DNA of 64,000 nucleotides, from the NCBI RefSeq assembly GCF_028281565.1, contig NZ_JANQJQ010000030.1:1-64000 (forward strand). Direction: 5' to 3'. A model generated the notes under the pieces. The model did no database searches, was not told the DNA's origin, and worked only from the letters and a program-made list of their open reading frames with translations. This stretch comes from Seonamhaeicola sp. (lineage in GTDB: Bacteria > Bacteroidota > Bacteroidia > Flavobacteriales > Flavobacteriaceae). Position numbers and translations under genes: made by a program. Below are positions 34,744 to 43,138 of this stretch, piece after piece; within the stretch, counting starts at the first letter, position 1; every line of letters begins with the position of its first letter.

Positions 34744-34876
34744 TTCGAGTGAATTTTTCGAGTAATAGGGAGTAAAATTTGTATCGAGAATAAGAATTTA
34801 GGTTAAAAAGTTCTCGATACAATTTTCTTGACTTCGATGCTTCGACTCAGCTCAGTCCGACAGAAAATCACTCGAA
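34744..34876. repeat. Nested inverted repeat between pheT and its terminator
   Basis: The outer arms are TTCGAGTGA-ATTTT (34744-34757) and AAAATCACTCGAA (34864-34876). The inner arms are AAAATTTGTATCGAGAA (34774-34790) and TTCTCGATACAATTTT (34811-34826). Both would be transcribed in the pheT 3' region. Between them is CTTCGATGCTTCGACTCAGC, a motif common in dispersed repeats. Confidence 0.65.
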
Positions 34877-34886
34877 CAGACAATAG

Positions 34887-37313
34887 TTATCGTAATTCAG
34901 CGCCCAATTGCTTTTCAAAATTAGTCTGCAATTTGGTCATTATTTTATCGATCTGCTTATCGGTAAGGGTTTTGTTCTCATCCTGCAAGGTGAAACTAAC
35001 TGCGTAACTCTTTTTACCCTTTGGTAAGTTCTTACCCTGGTAGACATCAAACAAATCCACATCTTTTAAAAGTTGCTTTTCGGTTTGAGAGGCGATCTTG
35101 TCGATATCCTCAAAAGACACGGATTCGTCCAGCAATAAAGCAAAATCACGTCGTACAGCCGGGTATTTTGGAATATCTTTGAAGGTCACTTTATTATGTT
35201 TCACCATATCCAAAATGGTATCCCAGTTAAAATCGGCAAAAAGGACATCCTGAGAGATCCCAAAATGTTTTAAGACCTTCTTATTTACCAATCCAAAATC
35301 AACCAGTTTGTTTTTTCCCAACGACAGGCTAACCCCTTCGCTGAAGACATCATTCTTTACCGGCGACGCTTTGTAACGTGACAAGCCTAATCGGTCTAAA
35401 ATACTGCTGATGGTCCCTTTTAAATAAAAGAAATCACTTTTTTGAATAGTGTTGGTCCATCGCTCTGAAGCGCGGTTACCAGTTACAAAAACAGATAAGT
35501 GCTTAAATTCTTCTCTGCTCCCGTTATAATGGTGATAGGTTTTCCCGAATTCAAACAATTTTAAATTGTCCTGCTTGCGATTAATGTTATAACTCACTGC
35601 TTCCAAACCGGAAAACAATAAACTTTGGCGCATTACACCTAAATCGGTGCTTAGCGGATTCACCATAGATACATTGTGTTCTTCTTTTAACTGGTCGCTT
35701 AACTCCACATACTTTGGAGTGGTTAATGAATTCGCCATGATCTCATAGAATCCTTGTGATACCAATTGATCGCCAACCACATTTTGAATTCTATGATCGT
35801 CAAAACGCGAAGTACTGGAAATGGAAGCGTTTAACTTTTCGGTAGTATTAATATTGTTATATCCGTATACACGTAATACTTCTTCAATCACATCGGCTTC
35901 CCGTTGCACATCGTTTCTATAGGCTGGAACGGTTAATCCTAAACCGGCTTCGGTCACATTATTCACTTTGATCTCTAAAGAGGTTAAAATGCTTTTGATG
36001 GTTTCTCTCGGAATTTCCTCACCGATCAACTTTTTGGCATTATCAAAGCTCAAACGCACCTGGAAATCTTCAATCTTATTAGGATAGATATCAACTATAT
36101 CACTGGTGATCTCACCGCCTGCCAGTTCCTGGATCAATAAAGCTGCACGTTTTAAAGCGTATTCCGTAATATTCGGGTCAATACCGCGTTCGAATCTAAA
36201 CGACGCATCGGTATTCAATCCGTGGCGTTTGGCCGATTTTCTGATAGATACCGGATTAAAATAGGCACTCTCCAAAAAGATACTGGTAGTACTTTCTGTA
36301 ACACCGGAATGAATCCCACCGAACACACCGGCAATACACATGGGTTTTTCACCATCACAGATCATGAGGTCGTCTTCGTGTAATTCACGTTCCACACCAT
36401 CTAAGGTGACAAACTTGGTGCCTTTTTCTAAAGTTTTAACTTCAACTTTATTGTCGGCGATCTTGATGGCATCAAACGCATGCAGCGGTTGCCCCAATTC
36501 ATGAAGCACGTAATTGGTAGCGTCTACAATATTATTTATCGGGCTTAAACCAATGGCTTTTAAACGGTTTTGTAGCCATTCCGGAGATTCTTTGACTTTT
36601 ATGCCTGAAATGGTAACGCCGCAATATCTTGGCGCCAGTTCTTTATTGATAACCTCCACATCCATCTTTAGCATACGATTATCCACACGGAACGCGCTAA
36701 CTGATGGTGTGATCAATTCCAGGTTGATATCTTTTTGCAGTAAGCCTGCTTTAAGATCTCGGGCCGTACCCAAATGGCTCATGGCATCAGCTCTGTTTGG
36801 CGTCAGGCCGATCTCAAACACCTGGTCGTTTTCAATATCAAAAATATCAGCGCAGGGTGTTCCTGCTTTTAGATCATCATCCAACACCATAATGCCGTCA
36901 TGCGAGGTTCCTAAACCTAATTCATCTTCGGCACAGATCATTCCGAAGCTTTCTTCACCTCTGATCTTTCCCTTTTTAATTTTCCAGCTTTCGCCTTCCG
37001 GTGTATATAGGGTCGTACCAATGGTTGCCACCGGTACTTTTTGACCTGCAGCCACATTAGGGGCGCCGCATACAATTTGTACAGGTTCATCCTCACCAAT
37101 GTCAACGGTAGTGACTTTGAGTTTATCAGCATTCGGGTGTTTGGCACAGGTTAAAACTTCACCTACAACCACACCTTCCAAACCACCTTGAACGGATTGA
37201 TAGGTTTCAATGCCTTCAACCTCAAGTCCCAGATCTGTTAGTAATTCTCCGGTTTTTTCAGGTGCCCAATCTGTTTTTATGAATTGCTTTAACCAATTAT
37301 ATGAGATCTTCAT
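34887..37313 (-). CDS. pheT: Phenylalanine--tRNA ligase beta subunit
   Basis: About 808 residues from the ATG at 37313. It has the usual domain order: MKISYNWLKQFI, an OB-fold tRNA-binding domain (GVVVGEVLTCAKHPNADKLK, about 40-150), B3/B4 (about 215-395), the B5 domain, the catalytic-like core (EVLRVYGYNN) and a C-terminal anticodon-binding ferredoxin fold (FKDIPKYPAVRRDFALLL). With PheS it charges tRNA-Phe. The upstream in-frame start at 37340 falls inside the -7 box, so it is rejected. The pheS gene is not in the window. Confidence 0.96.
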   Translation of the reverse strand: MKISYNWLKQFIKTDWAPEKTGELLTDLGLEVEGIETYQSVQGGLEGVVVGEVLTCAKHPNADKLKVTTVDIGEDEPVQIVCGAPNVAAGQKVPVATIGTTLYTPEGESWKIKKGKIRGEESFGMICAEDELGLGTSHDGIMVLDDDLKAGTPCADIFDIENDQVFEIGLTPNRADAMSHLGTARDLKAGLLQKDINLELITPSVSAFRVDNRMLKMDVEVINKELAPRYCGVTISGIKVKESPEWLQNRLKAIGLSPINNIVDATNYVLHELGQPLHAFDAIKIADNKVEVKTLEKGTKFVTLDGVERELHEDDLMICDGEKPMCIAGVFGGIHSGVTESTTSIFLESAYFNPVSIRKSAKRHGLNTDASFRFERGIDPNITEYALKRAALLIQELAGGEITSDIVDIYPNKIEDFQVRLSFDNAKKLIGEEIPRETIKSILTSLEIKVNNVTEAGLGLTVPAYRNDVQREADVIEEVLRVYGYNNINTTEKLNASISSTSRFDDHRIQNVVGDQLVSQGFYEIMANSLTTPKYVELSDQLKEEHNVSMVNPLSTDLGVMRQSLLFSGLEAVSYNINRKQDNLKLFEFGKTYHHYNGSREEFKHLSVFVTGNRASERWTNTIQKSDFFYLKGTISSILDRLGLSRYKASPVKNDVFSEGVSLSLGKNKLVDFGLVNKKVLKHFGISQDVLFADFNWDTILDMVKHNKVTFKDIPKYPAVRRDFALLLDESVSFEDIDKIASQTEKQLLKDVDLFDVYQGKNLPKGKKSYAVSFTLQDENKTLTDKQIDKIMTKLQTNFEKQLGAELR

Positions 37314-37337
37314 AAAGTCTGTTTCTATTAGAATGCG

Positions 37338-37368
37338 CAAAGATAAAATATTGCATCAAGCATTCAAA
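37338..37368 (-). promoter_or_regulatory. Promoter of pheT
   Basis: Minus strand: TTTG (37368-37365), a 19-bp spacer, then TATCTTTG (37345-37338). This is a full Bacteroidota consensus and fixes the pheT start at 37313. Confidence 0.75.
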
Positions 37369-37412
37369 TTAAACTGTGGGGATTTGTGATTCTTTTGAAT
37401 AATGAAATAGAT

Positions 37413-38456
37413 TTAATCTGTCAGCATATTTGTTATTATTTCTTTTAAGACTTCATCCCTAATGGTATTATCTTTTGTTTCCTTTTCTGAATTATTAATA
37501 ATAGTTTTTTCATAAAACTCTTTTAGCTCAGTCACTTTTTTTTTAGTCTCTGTAACCATAATACTGTTGTAAACAAATTTCAATCTTGTTATTCTAAGAA
37601 AGCCGTATTCGACATCAATTTTTGCAGTAACGTATGATTTCCATTTTTGAATTGATTCGCGAAAAAGATTCTCATCAAAGAATTTCGAGAATTTGCCTTC
37701 TGATTTTTGTAGTATTATGTCATTAACTAATTCTTCAAGTTCTTTTGATACACTTTGATATTCTCTTTTTATATCCTCAAGAACCTCTTCATCCGTTTTA
37801 TCTACGATAGGGTTATTCTTAATTGAAAAATAATTGAGGACAAATGACAAAAAAATAACACAGTTATTAAAAATTTTGTTTGCTTCTTTTTCAGAAATAT
37901 TTGTTTCAAATGCATACTCATGACTCAAAATATGTCTTAATTCAAAAACTTTATTTATTGACTGTATTACTGATGATAAGTTGTTTTTTGATGAAATGTC
38001 ATTTTTTTTGATTGCTATTTCTGATTCCTTAAGCTCTTGAAGAAAGTCGGTTTGAGTTATAATTGATAATCCTGAGTTGAAATCACTCAAATTATTGCAG
38101 GGTAACAAATGTGCTACAAATTCACCAATTGAGAACTTCTTTTTTTTAAGAGCGTTTAAAATTTCAAGATTAAACTTTATATTATTTAATTGGTTAAGCT
38201 TAATAGCGTTTGTCGAATAAGGCTCCCCTGAATCTATTAATTCTGTTATTATTTCTCTAAAGTAAGATTGAAAGCATGCTACAATTGAAACAGGAATATA
38301 TTTTATTAAATCCTTTTTTTTATTTGGCTCTAATCCAGAAATATGATTCAAGGTGAGATTTACTTCTTGTATTTTTGCTAATAAGTTTAAACTTGAGTTA
38401 TATTTATTTCTATTCTTTATTTCAAGTATTTCATTTATTAGATTCCTTTTTGCCAT
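37413..38456 (-). CDS. HEPN-motif protein of unknown function, AT-rich accessory gene
   Basis: A 347-residue, almost wholly helical protein. A HEPN-type active-site motif R-H-x-x-x-H reads R174-HILS-H179 (within KVFELRHILSHEYAFE), flanked by hydrophobic helices, as in HEPN ribonucleases and toxins. The N-terminal half (about 45-75: YIPVSIVACFQSYFREII) also fits the first HEPN helix. The C-terminal part (about 220-347) is charged and unassigned. The DNA is visibly more A/T rich than the neighbours, which suggests recent acquisition. It lies 72 bp after the STING-like gene on the same strand and next to pheT. RNA cleavage is inferred from the motif only. Confidence 0.75.
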   Translation of the reverse strand: MAKRNLINEILEIKNRNKYNSSLNLLAKIQEVNLTLNHISGLEPNKKKDLIKYIPVSIVACFQSYFREIITELIDSGEPYSTNAIKLNQLNNIKFNLEILNALKKKKFSIGEFVAHLLPCNNLSDFNSGLSIITQTDFLQELKESEIAIKKNDISSKNNLSSVIQSINKVFELRHILSHEYAFETNISEKEANKIFNNCVIFLSFVLNYFSIKNNPIVDKTDEEVLEDIKREYQSVSKELEELVNDIILQKSEGKFSKFFDENLFRESIQKWKSYVTAKIDVEYGFLRITRLKFVYNSIMVTETKKKVTELKEFYEKTIINNSEKETKDNTIRDEVLKEIITNMLTD

Positions 38457-38528
38457 TTTACAGAGTTATTTTACTAACACTAAAATAGTTGAATTTTCTG
38501 TAATTTAGATGTTTTGGAAGGTGGATAA

Positions 38529-39158
38529 CTATTGATAATGACTCTTATAGTCCAAAAAAGAAATAAAACTCAGATTTTTAAAAATATCCGTGTCTTTATC
38601 CAGCTTTTTTACATAAGCCTTAATATCATTAGCCATTTTAGTAAGTAACTGAGATAGTTTTCTATCACTCATAGCTTTTACCTTGTTTAAATGCTCTAAA
38701 CCGGCTACCCAGGTCATCGGGGTGTCAAAAATGGAGAGTTGATCCTGCCCAATCACCTGGCCACTGGCGTAAAAATCACGTGTTTTATTGTTCGGATTAC
38801 TAATGTTAAACCGATCCAGTTTCATGATGAGTTGTTTTATGTCTCCCAGTTCAGTTATACTTTCGGGAAGGATGATAAATACTTTTACTTTATTGAATTT
38901 AGTAGCACCCCGAATGTTCTCCGTATCATTCACAGCCTTCATAAACGGGATCAAGAACTGCTCTGCATACAGTATGGACAAGATCTCCATACGTTTGGCC
39001 TTTTTATCAATCCCTCTCAAGATCAGGAAGATGATGATCAGGATCAAAACCGTGATTATGGATTGATAAATGATGTTAGATACTTCAAAGAATCCGGACG
39101 TTAATACGGCGATGACAGCAGATATGATGATGTCTTTTATAATGGATAAGGTATTCAT
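38529..39158 (-). CDS. Membrane protein resembling bacterial TM-STING (cyclic dinucleotide receptor)
   Basis: A 209-residue protein. Two hydrophobic helices (about 8-25 and 29-47) are followed by a basic linker (DKKAKR) and a soluble domain (about 57-205). The soluble domain follows the STING pattern: an opening helix (ILYAEQFLIPFMKAV), a strand with IILPES (95-100), a basic-then-acidic pair R127 (NKTRDFY) and D145-T-P (IFDTPMTW), and closing helices (LSQLLTKMANDIKAYVKKL). The strand, R and (D/E)-x-T-P-like features line the cyclic dinucleotide pocket in STING. Known bacterial TM-STINGs are CBASS effectors beside a CD-NTase; none is encoded here. The identification is by eye from motif order and is not proven. 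Confidence 0.6.
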   Translation of the reverse strand: MNTLSIIKDIIISAVIAVLTSGFFEVSNIIYQSIITVLILIIIFLILRGIDKKAKRMEILSILYAEQFLIPFMKAVNDTENIRGATKFNKVKVFIILPESITELGDIKQLIMKLDRFNISNPNNKTRDFYASGQVIGQDQLSIFDTPMTWVAGLEHLNKVKAMSDRKLSQLLTKMANDIKAYVKKLDKDTDIFKNLSFISFLDYKSHYQ

Positions 39159-39222
39159 TGATAATGGCTGGTATGTAGTAAAGTTACGTTTTTTGTTTAA
39201 TTATTTATATGTTCATTTGGCT

Positions 39223-39353
39223 CTCCTCTTAAATTTAAGAGGAGCATGAATTTCAGTTTCCAAAAGAAACGGGAAGAAAGCCGAGATTTTTATCTATTAA
39301 CCCTCCGAATCCCGATAATAATCGGGATCCACCTCCCTTATTTAAAGGGAGGA
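39223..39353. repeat. Composite palindromic repeat, copy B, next to the STING-like gene
   Basis: A perfect 22-bp palindrome at 39223-39244 (half-site CTCCTCTTAAA) is followed by TTAACCCTCCGAATCCCGAT (39299 onward) and CCTCCCTTATTTAAAGGGAGG (39333-39353, halves CCTCCCTT/AAGGGAGG). The second unit is the reverse of copy A (18206-18265). It sits between the STING-like gene and the next operon. Confidence 0.6.
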
Positions 39354-39411
39354 GCTCTTGAAAACTATTATAAGCATTCAGGGTTCTCTGGCTGCTTAGA
39401 ATGACATGGCG

Positions 39412-39888
39412 TTACGAATTAAGGTCTTCAATCAGGATATTATAATCGTATTGCAGGTCTTCGTGCAGGGTAGCTATATGTTTTTTAGCCAATTGTAACT
39501 GACGGTTATACATATTCTGAAGTTGTACACTTCGGGTGATGCTTGGCTTAAAGTCTTTCAGTTTTTTACAAAAGTAGAGGAGGAGCTCCACTTCGGTTTC
39601 TTTGTTTTGGGAATACCGGACGTACTTTTTTATGTTCCGCAGAATCTTTCTAACACTTTTTCGGATGTAATAAAAGCTGTCTCGGTTTATCAATTCAAAT
39701 TCATCGTCTATATATACTTTGACGCTATCTATATATCCAGCTTCATTATGCGATTCAAACAATAAATAGGTGAGGAGCTCCTTATTTTCCTTTTTAAACC
39801 GGGATAACCTGAGACAAATATCCTGTACCTCTTTATGTGTCAGGGTGTTTAGTTCCTGTTTTATTTCTTTTACTGAGACGGCCTTCAT
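39412..39888 (-). CDS. Conserved-looking helical protein of unknown function
   Basis: A 158-residue charged, helical protein with no signal peptide. It contains LTHKEVQDICLRLSRFKKEN near the N-terminus, and a long helix around NMYNRQLQLAKKHIATLHED near the end. I do not recognise the family. It starts 3 bp after the stop of the GH67/GH115-like gene, so it is the last gene of an operon with that gene and the acetolactate decarboxylase. That tight spacing makes a real gene likely, but a role cannot be assigned. Confidence 0.75.
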   Translation of the reverse strand: MKAVSVKEIKQELNTLTHKEVQDICLRLSRFKKENKELLTYLLFESHNEAGYIDSVKVYIDDEFELINRDSFYYIRKSVRKILRNIKKYVRYSQNKETEVELLLYFCKKLKDFKPSITRSVQLQNMYNRQLQLAKKHIATLHEDLQYDYNILIEDLNS

Positions 39889-39891
39889 ATT

Positions 39892-42036
39892 TTACAAATT
39901 AGTTACAGCTTCCACTTCCTTTTTAACTTCAGCTACCATGGCATCCCAATTTAAAGCACCCGGGCGCGCTAACATTTGCGTATGATAATTGGTGTTTGAT
40001 ATATTGGCATATGCCGTAACGGCTTCTAAAGCCTTTTGCATATGGTTAACAGCCTTGGTTTTGTATTGCCTATCTTTTTTAGTTTGATAGAAAACCAATT
40101 GGGTACCGGCATTGATTTTATATGCGTAAAATAAGCCTAAATAGCCCATAGCCTTAATATCAGACAATAGGGCTTTGGTTTGGGCGGAAGCAGCTTCGGA
40201 ATACAGTTTGTCGGCATTGTGTATGGCGTCGTTGCTCCAGGTTATAAGACGTTCTGTGACCTGTGGCGGTGTGGTTTCGGTTATAGCTTCTTTTGATAAC
40301 ACTTTAGTTACATAGTCTTTGCAATTGATCAGGTTTTGGTTTTGCATCACCGGGTTATCAATAAAATCGAATACATCCCTGAAACCACCTAATTTTTCCC
40401 GGGCTCTACAGGATTCAACGGACCAGTCGGCATCCCAGTTACGCCAGTGAAAGCGATTTACCTGAGGGATGATCTTAGAGGCTGTTTGCCAGGTGTTGAA
40501 TAATAATTCGGCATCATCAATAGCATAATGCTTTTTAAAAACCTTAAGGATCATATCTTCCGATAGGTCATTATTATAGCCCAGGCGCCCCCAAAGCATA
40601 AAACGGAATTTGTGCTTGTCAAATTCATATTCACCGGAAAGTTCCGGATTTTTACTGATGAACTCCCGGGCCCATACATAGCCGTCTGATCCCATGTAAT
40701 AGCCTTTGGTATCACCTTTTGGCATGTTGGCAATAAAGTCCCTGACATAGTCTGTGTTAGCCCAACGGTACACAAAAATATCATCGTTCCTCAGGTTCCA
40801 CCAGGATTTTAAACCATATTGGTTCATGTCTTCAATATGGTCATCATAAAAATTGATACTTGGTGAGGCGTATAATCGTGCCTTGGCATACTTAAAGCTC
40901 ACGTCAAAGGTGTCCGGGTAATCGCCCCAATAGGCCATGATCTGTTCCATATCAGAGTGCCAAACCCTGTGGATAAAGTGGATCTCCCTGTTTGGTTGTT
41001 CTTTTTTGAAGTCAAGGATCCCTAATCCGTAGGTGTTCCAAACCCATTCTTCCCGATTGGACCCTTCCCAGGTCAATGGCATATGTTCCCCGGAAGTAAT
41101 ACCAATACCCTTTATATGCGGATACGTCAATAAAAACTGTTTGGTAGCGGCCCTGTGATACGCTATGGTTATGGGGTTATCTATTTGATGGGTAATACCG
41201 TGTTTTCCAGGTTTTTCATCACGCATATTGATCCTGTAGGTTTTGTACATCGGTTCAACCGGTGTGGCTACACTATTAGGGCATATATTCCAATTGACCC
41301 AGTAAATGGCAATACCTCTGTCATGGGCATATTGCATCACCTTTTGCCAGAAAGCAATTTTATCATCAATGGATTGTTTTTTAACCAGTTCCAGGTTATC
41401 AAAAACCACGGAGGCTACTAATCCCGGATCGCCCATTTCGTTCTCCAAACCGTTAGGTTTGTAGCTGGTGGTATAAATGTCATCCAGCGCAACATCCGGA
41501 TAGTCTTCCAGTTTGATCATGGATGGAAATGGATGGGGATTCCAAAGTGACAGGACATTGTATCTGTTAATAGCCATTTGATCCAGGTAGTTTTTCCAGA
41601 AATCCCATTCCCAAACGGTTTTAACATTTTTAATAGCGGCATCACCGGAATCATCATAACTTGGTGTTCGAGCATCCAGCGGAATATTCATTTTTAAGCC
41701 TCTGTTGAGAATAAAAGGGGCGTGAGCAGTGTTTACAACAGTTCCGTTTAATGATAATTGCTCCGCAACTTCTAAACCGCCATACATCAGACCACTTTCG
41801 TCGCCTCCTGTAATAGTTATGTCATTTGAATTTACAGTAATACTATAAGCCTGTACTTCTTGCGTTGCACTGTCAATTTTCCAGGTGATATTCATGGTTT
41901 TTTGTCCACTTTCGGCGAGCACTTTGTCAATGTGCTCTTTAGCGAAATCGACTAATGGTGAGTCTATTTCCTTTGAATTTGAGCAATTGTAAAGTGTAAC
42001 ACCAATCAGCGTTATTACAAGGAATCTCTTAAGCAT
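39892..42036 (-). CDS. GH67/GH115-like glycoside hydrolase, lipoprotein
   Basis: A 714-residue lipoprotein (LIGVTLYNCSN, Cys18). An N-terminal alpha/beta domain (about 30-110) resembles the N-domains of alpha-glucuronidases and hexosaminidases, with ESGLMYGGLEVAEQL. A TIM-barrel region follows, starting with FILNRGLKMNIPLDARTPSY and the barrel strands YNVLSLWNPHPFP, HIKGIGITSGEHMPLTWEG (the acidic residues here could be catalytic) and IHFIHRVWHSD. It may remove uronic acid side chains, but assignment to GH67, GH115 or a new family is uncertain. It follows the decarboxylase gene by 5 bp. Confidence 0.75.
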   Translation of the reverse strand: MLKRFLVITLIGVTLYNCSNSKEIDSPLVDFAKEHIDKVLAESGQKTMNITWKIDSATQEVQAYSITVNSNDITITGGDESGLMYGGLEVAEQLSLNGTVVNTAHAPFILNRGLKMNIPLDARTPSYDDSGDAAIKNVKTVWEWDFWKNYLDQMAINRYNVLSLWNPHPFPSMIKLEDYPDVALDDIYTTSYKPNGLENEMGDPGLVASVVFDNLELVKKQSIDDKIAFWQKVMQYAHDRGIAIYWVNWNICPNSVATPVEPMYKTYRINMRDEKPGKHGITHQIDNPITIAYHRAATKQFLLTYPHIKGIGITSGEHMPLTWEGSNREEWVWNTYGLGILDFKKEQPNREIHFIHRVWHSDMEQIMAYWGDYPDTFDVSFKYAKARLYASPSINFYDDHIEDMNQYGLKSWWNLRNDDIFVYRWANTDYVRDFIANMPKGDTKGYYMGSDGYVWAREFISKNPELSGEYEFDKHKFRFMLWGRLGYNNDLSEDMILKVFKKHYAIDDAELLFNTWQTASKIIPQVNRFHWRNWDADWSVESCRAREKLGGFRDVFDFIDNPVMQNQNLINCKDYVTKVLSKEAITETTPPQVTERLITWSNDAIHNADKLYSEAASAQTKALLSDIKAMGYLGLFYAYKINAGTQLVFYQTKKDRQYKTKAVNHMQKALEAVTAYANISNTNYHTQMLARPGALNWDAMVAEVKKEVEAVTNL

Positions 42037-42041
42037 GATCT

Positions 42042-42866
42042 CTAGTTGTATTGAAATTCTTTGCTTAGGTCCACATTTTCAAATTCCGTACTTACCGGTA
42101 AATCGAACTGGTATTTGGTTTTTGCGTCAGATTGTACTTCTAAAGGGCCTGAAGATTCGAAATCCATCACATGGCCGCCCCATTTTTTGTCATCACTGAT
42201 AAAATGAAAATGATGGCCTTTGGCATTGATGTTCCCAATATAATCAGGGCAATAGAATCCGACTAAAGTGCCGGCAATATTTTCGGTTTCAAAAACGGGC
42301 CTGTTCGGGATCAATACATCCAATCCGTCAGTAAAGGGACGTGCTACTTTTGGTACGCCTCCAAGTTTGATATATTTAAAGGTGCCATGAACCTTATAAA
42401 TGTAGAAATAATGTGGTGATTTCTTTTTGGCATCCAGTTTGGAAGCCAGGTCCGAGAATTTGATGGTTTCTTCAATGGTAAAGCCTTCTTCCTTGTCAAA
42501 GAATGCCGCATCAGCATAAACAATTTCATCATGATCTTGTCCAACGCTGATCTCACCGTTTTCTCTAATGCGATAGGGTACGCCATCCAGCATGACCAGT
42601 TCGCCATCTAAAAAATCGAAAGACCCTAAACCTACATTACCATGGGTTTTAAGTTCCTTTACAGTAAGGCTGCCATCAAAAACCTTATTTACAAAGGCAA
42701 ACCAAATGGAGTATTGATAAAATGTGTCCTGGTCACCGGTTACAGCCACAGGAGCTTCGGTGGTATGGCTTTCGGCCTCTGTGTTTTCGGTTTTTTCCGG
42801 TTTGTTTTGGCAAGAGAAGATTAGTGTGGCTAATGCTAACATGAAAAGCCATGATACAGATTTCAT
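42042..42866 (-). CDS. budA: Acetolactate decarboxylase homologue with a lipoprotein signal
   Basis: A 274-residue protein. The lipobox ATLIFSC (Cys19) and a linker rich in Glu and Thr (21-45) precede an acetolactate decarboxylase domain. The family's zinc site H-x-H-x10-H is present as H219, H221 and H232 in GHHFHFISDDKKWGGHVMD. The active-site arginine region KVARPF (Arg176) is also seen. Cytoplasmic enzymes turn 2-acetolactate into acetoin. Here the lipoprotein signal puts the protein outside the cytoplasm, with a glycoside hydrolase gene right after it, so the real substrate may differ. It is the first gene of the operon. Confidence 0.88.
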   Translation of the reverse strand: MKSVSWLFMLALATLIFSCQNKPEKTENTEAESHTTEAPVAVTGDQDTFYQYSIWFAFVNKVFDGSLTVKELKTHGNVGLGSFDFLDGELVMLDGVPYRIRENGEISVGQDHDEIVYADAAFFDKEEGFTIEETIKFSDLASKLDAKKKSPHYFYIYKVHGTFKYIKLGGVPKVARPFTDGLDVLIPNRPVFETENIAGTLVGFYCPDYIGNINAKGHHFHFISDDKKWGGHVMDFESSGPLEVQSDAKTKYQFDLPVSTEFENVDLSKEFQYN

Positions 42867-43006
42867 AGTTTAGTTTATTTAGTTGATTAAAAGTACGTTG
42901 AACGAATTTAGCTAATTTATTGAGTAATATCAATTCATAGTAATCAAATATTTGTGATTACTGTTCAATTGAATTAAAAAGATTGTATAAAGAAGTGTAG
43001 AATGTC

Positions 43007-43027
43007 ATTCTGAATTTATTTCAGAAT
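43007..43027. repeat. Small perfect hairpin
   Basis: ATTCTGAA, loop TTTAT, TTCAGAAT: an 8-bp stem. Related to the ATTCTGA hairpin after lon (62728-62803), so probably a dispersed repeat. Confidence 0.5.
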
Positions 43028-43138
43028 CTCATTTTATCAATCATATAAGAATTATGAAAACCTGAATGAAACAAGACTTCCACAGGTTCTGTCTGACAAA
43101 AAGTTGCTTAAAGTAACATTCTAGCACCAACCTTTACC

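Noticed and set aside
38739-39104. Reading frames on the plus strand opposite the STING-like gene
   Set aside because: They are shadows of a gene with clear membrane and domain structure; no independent signal.
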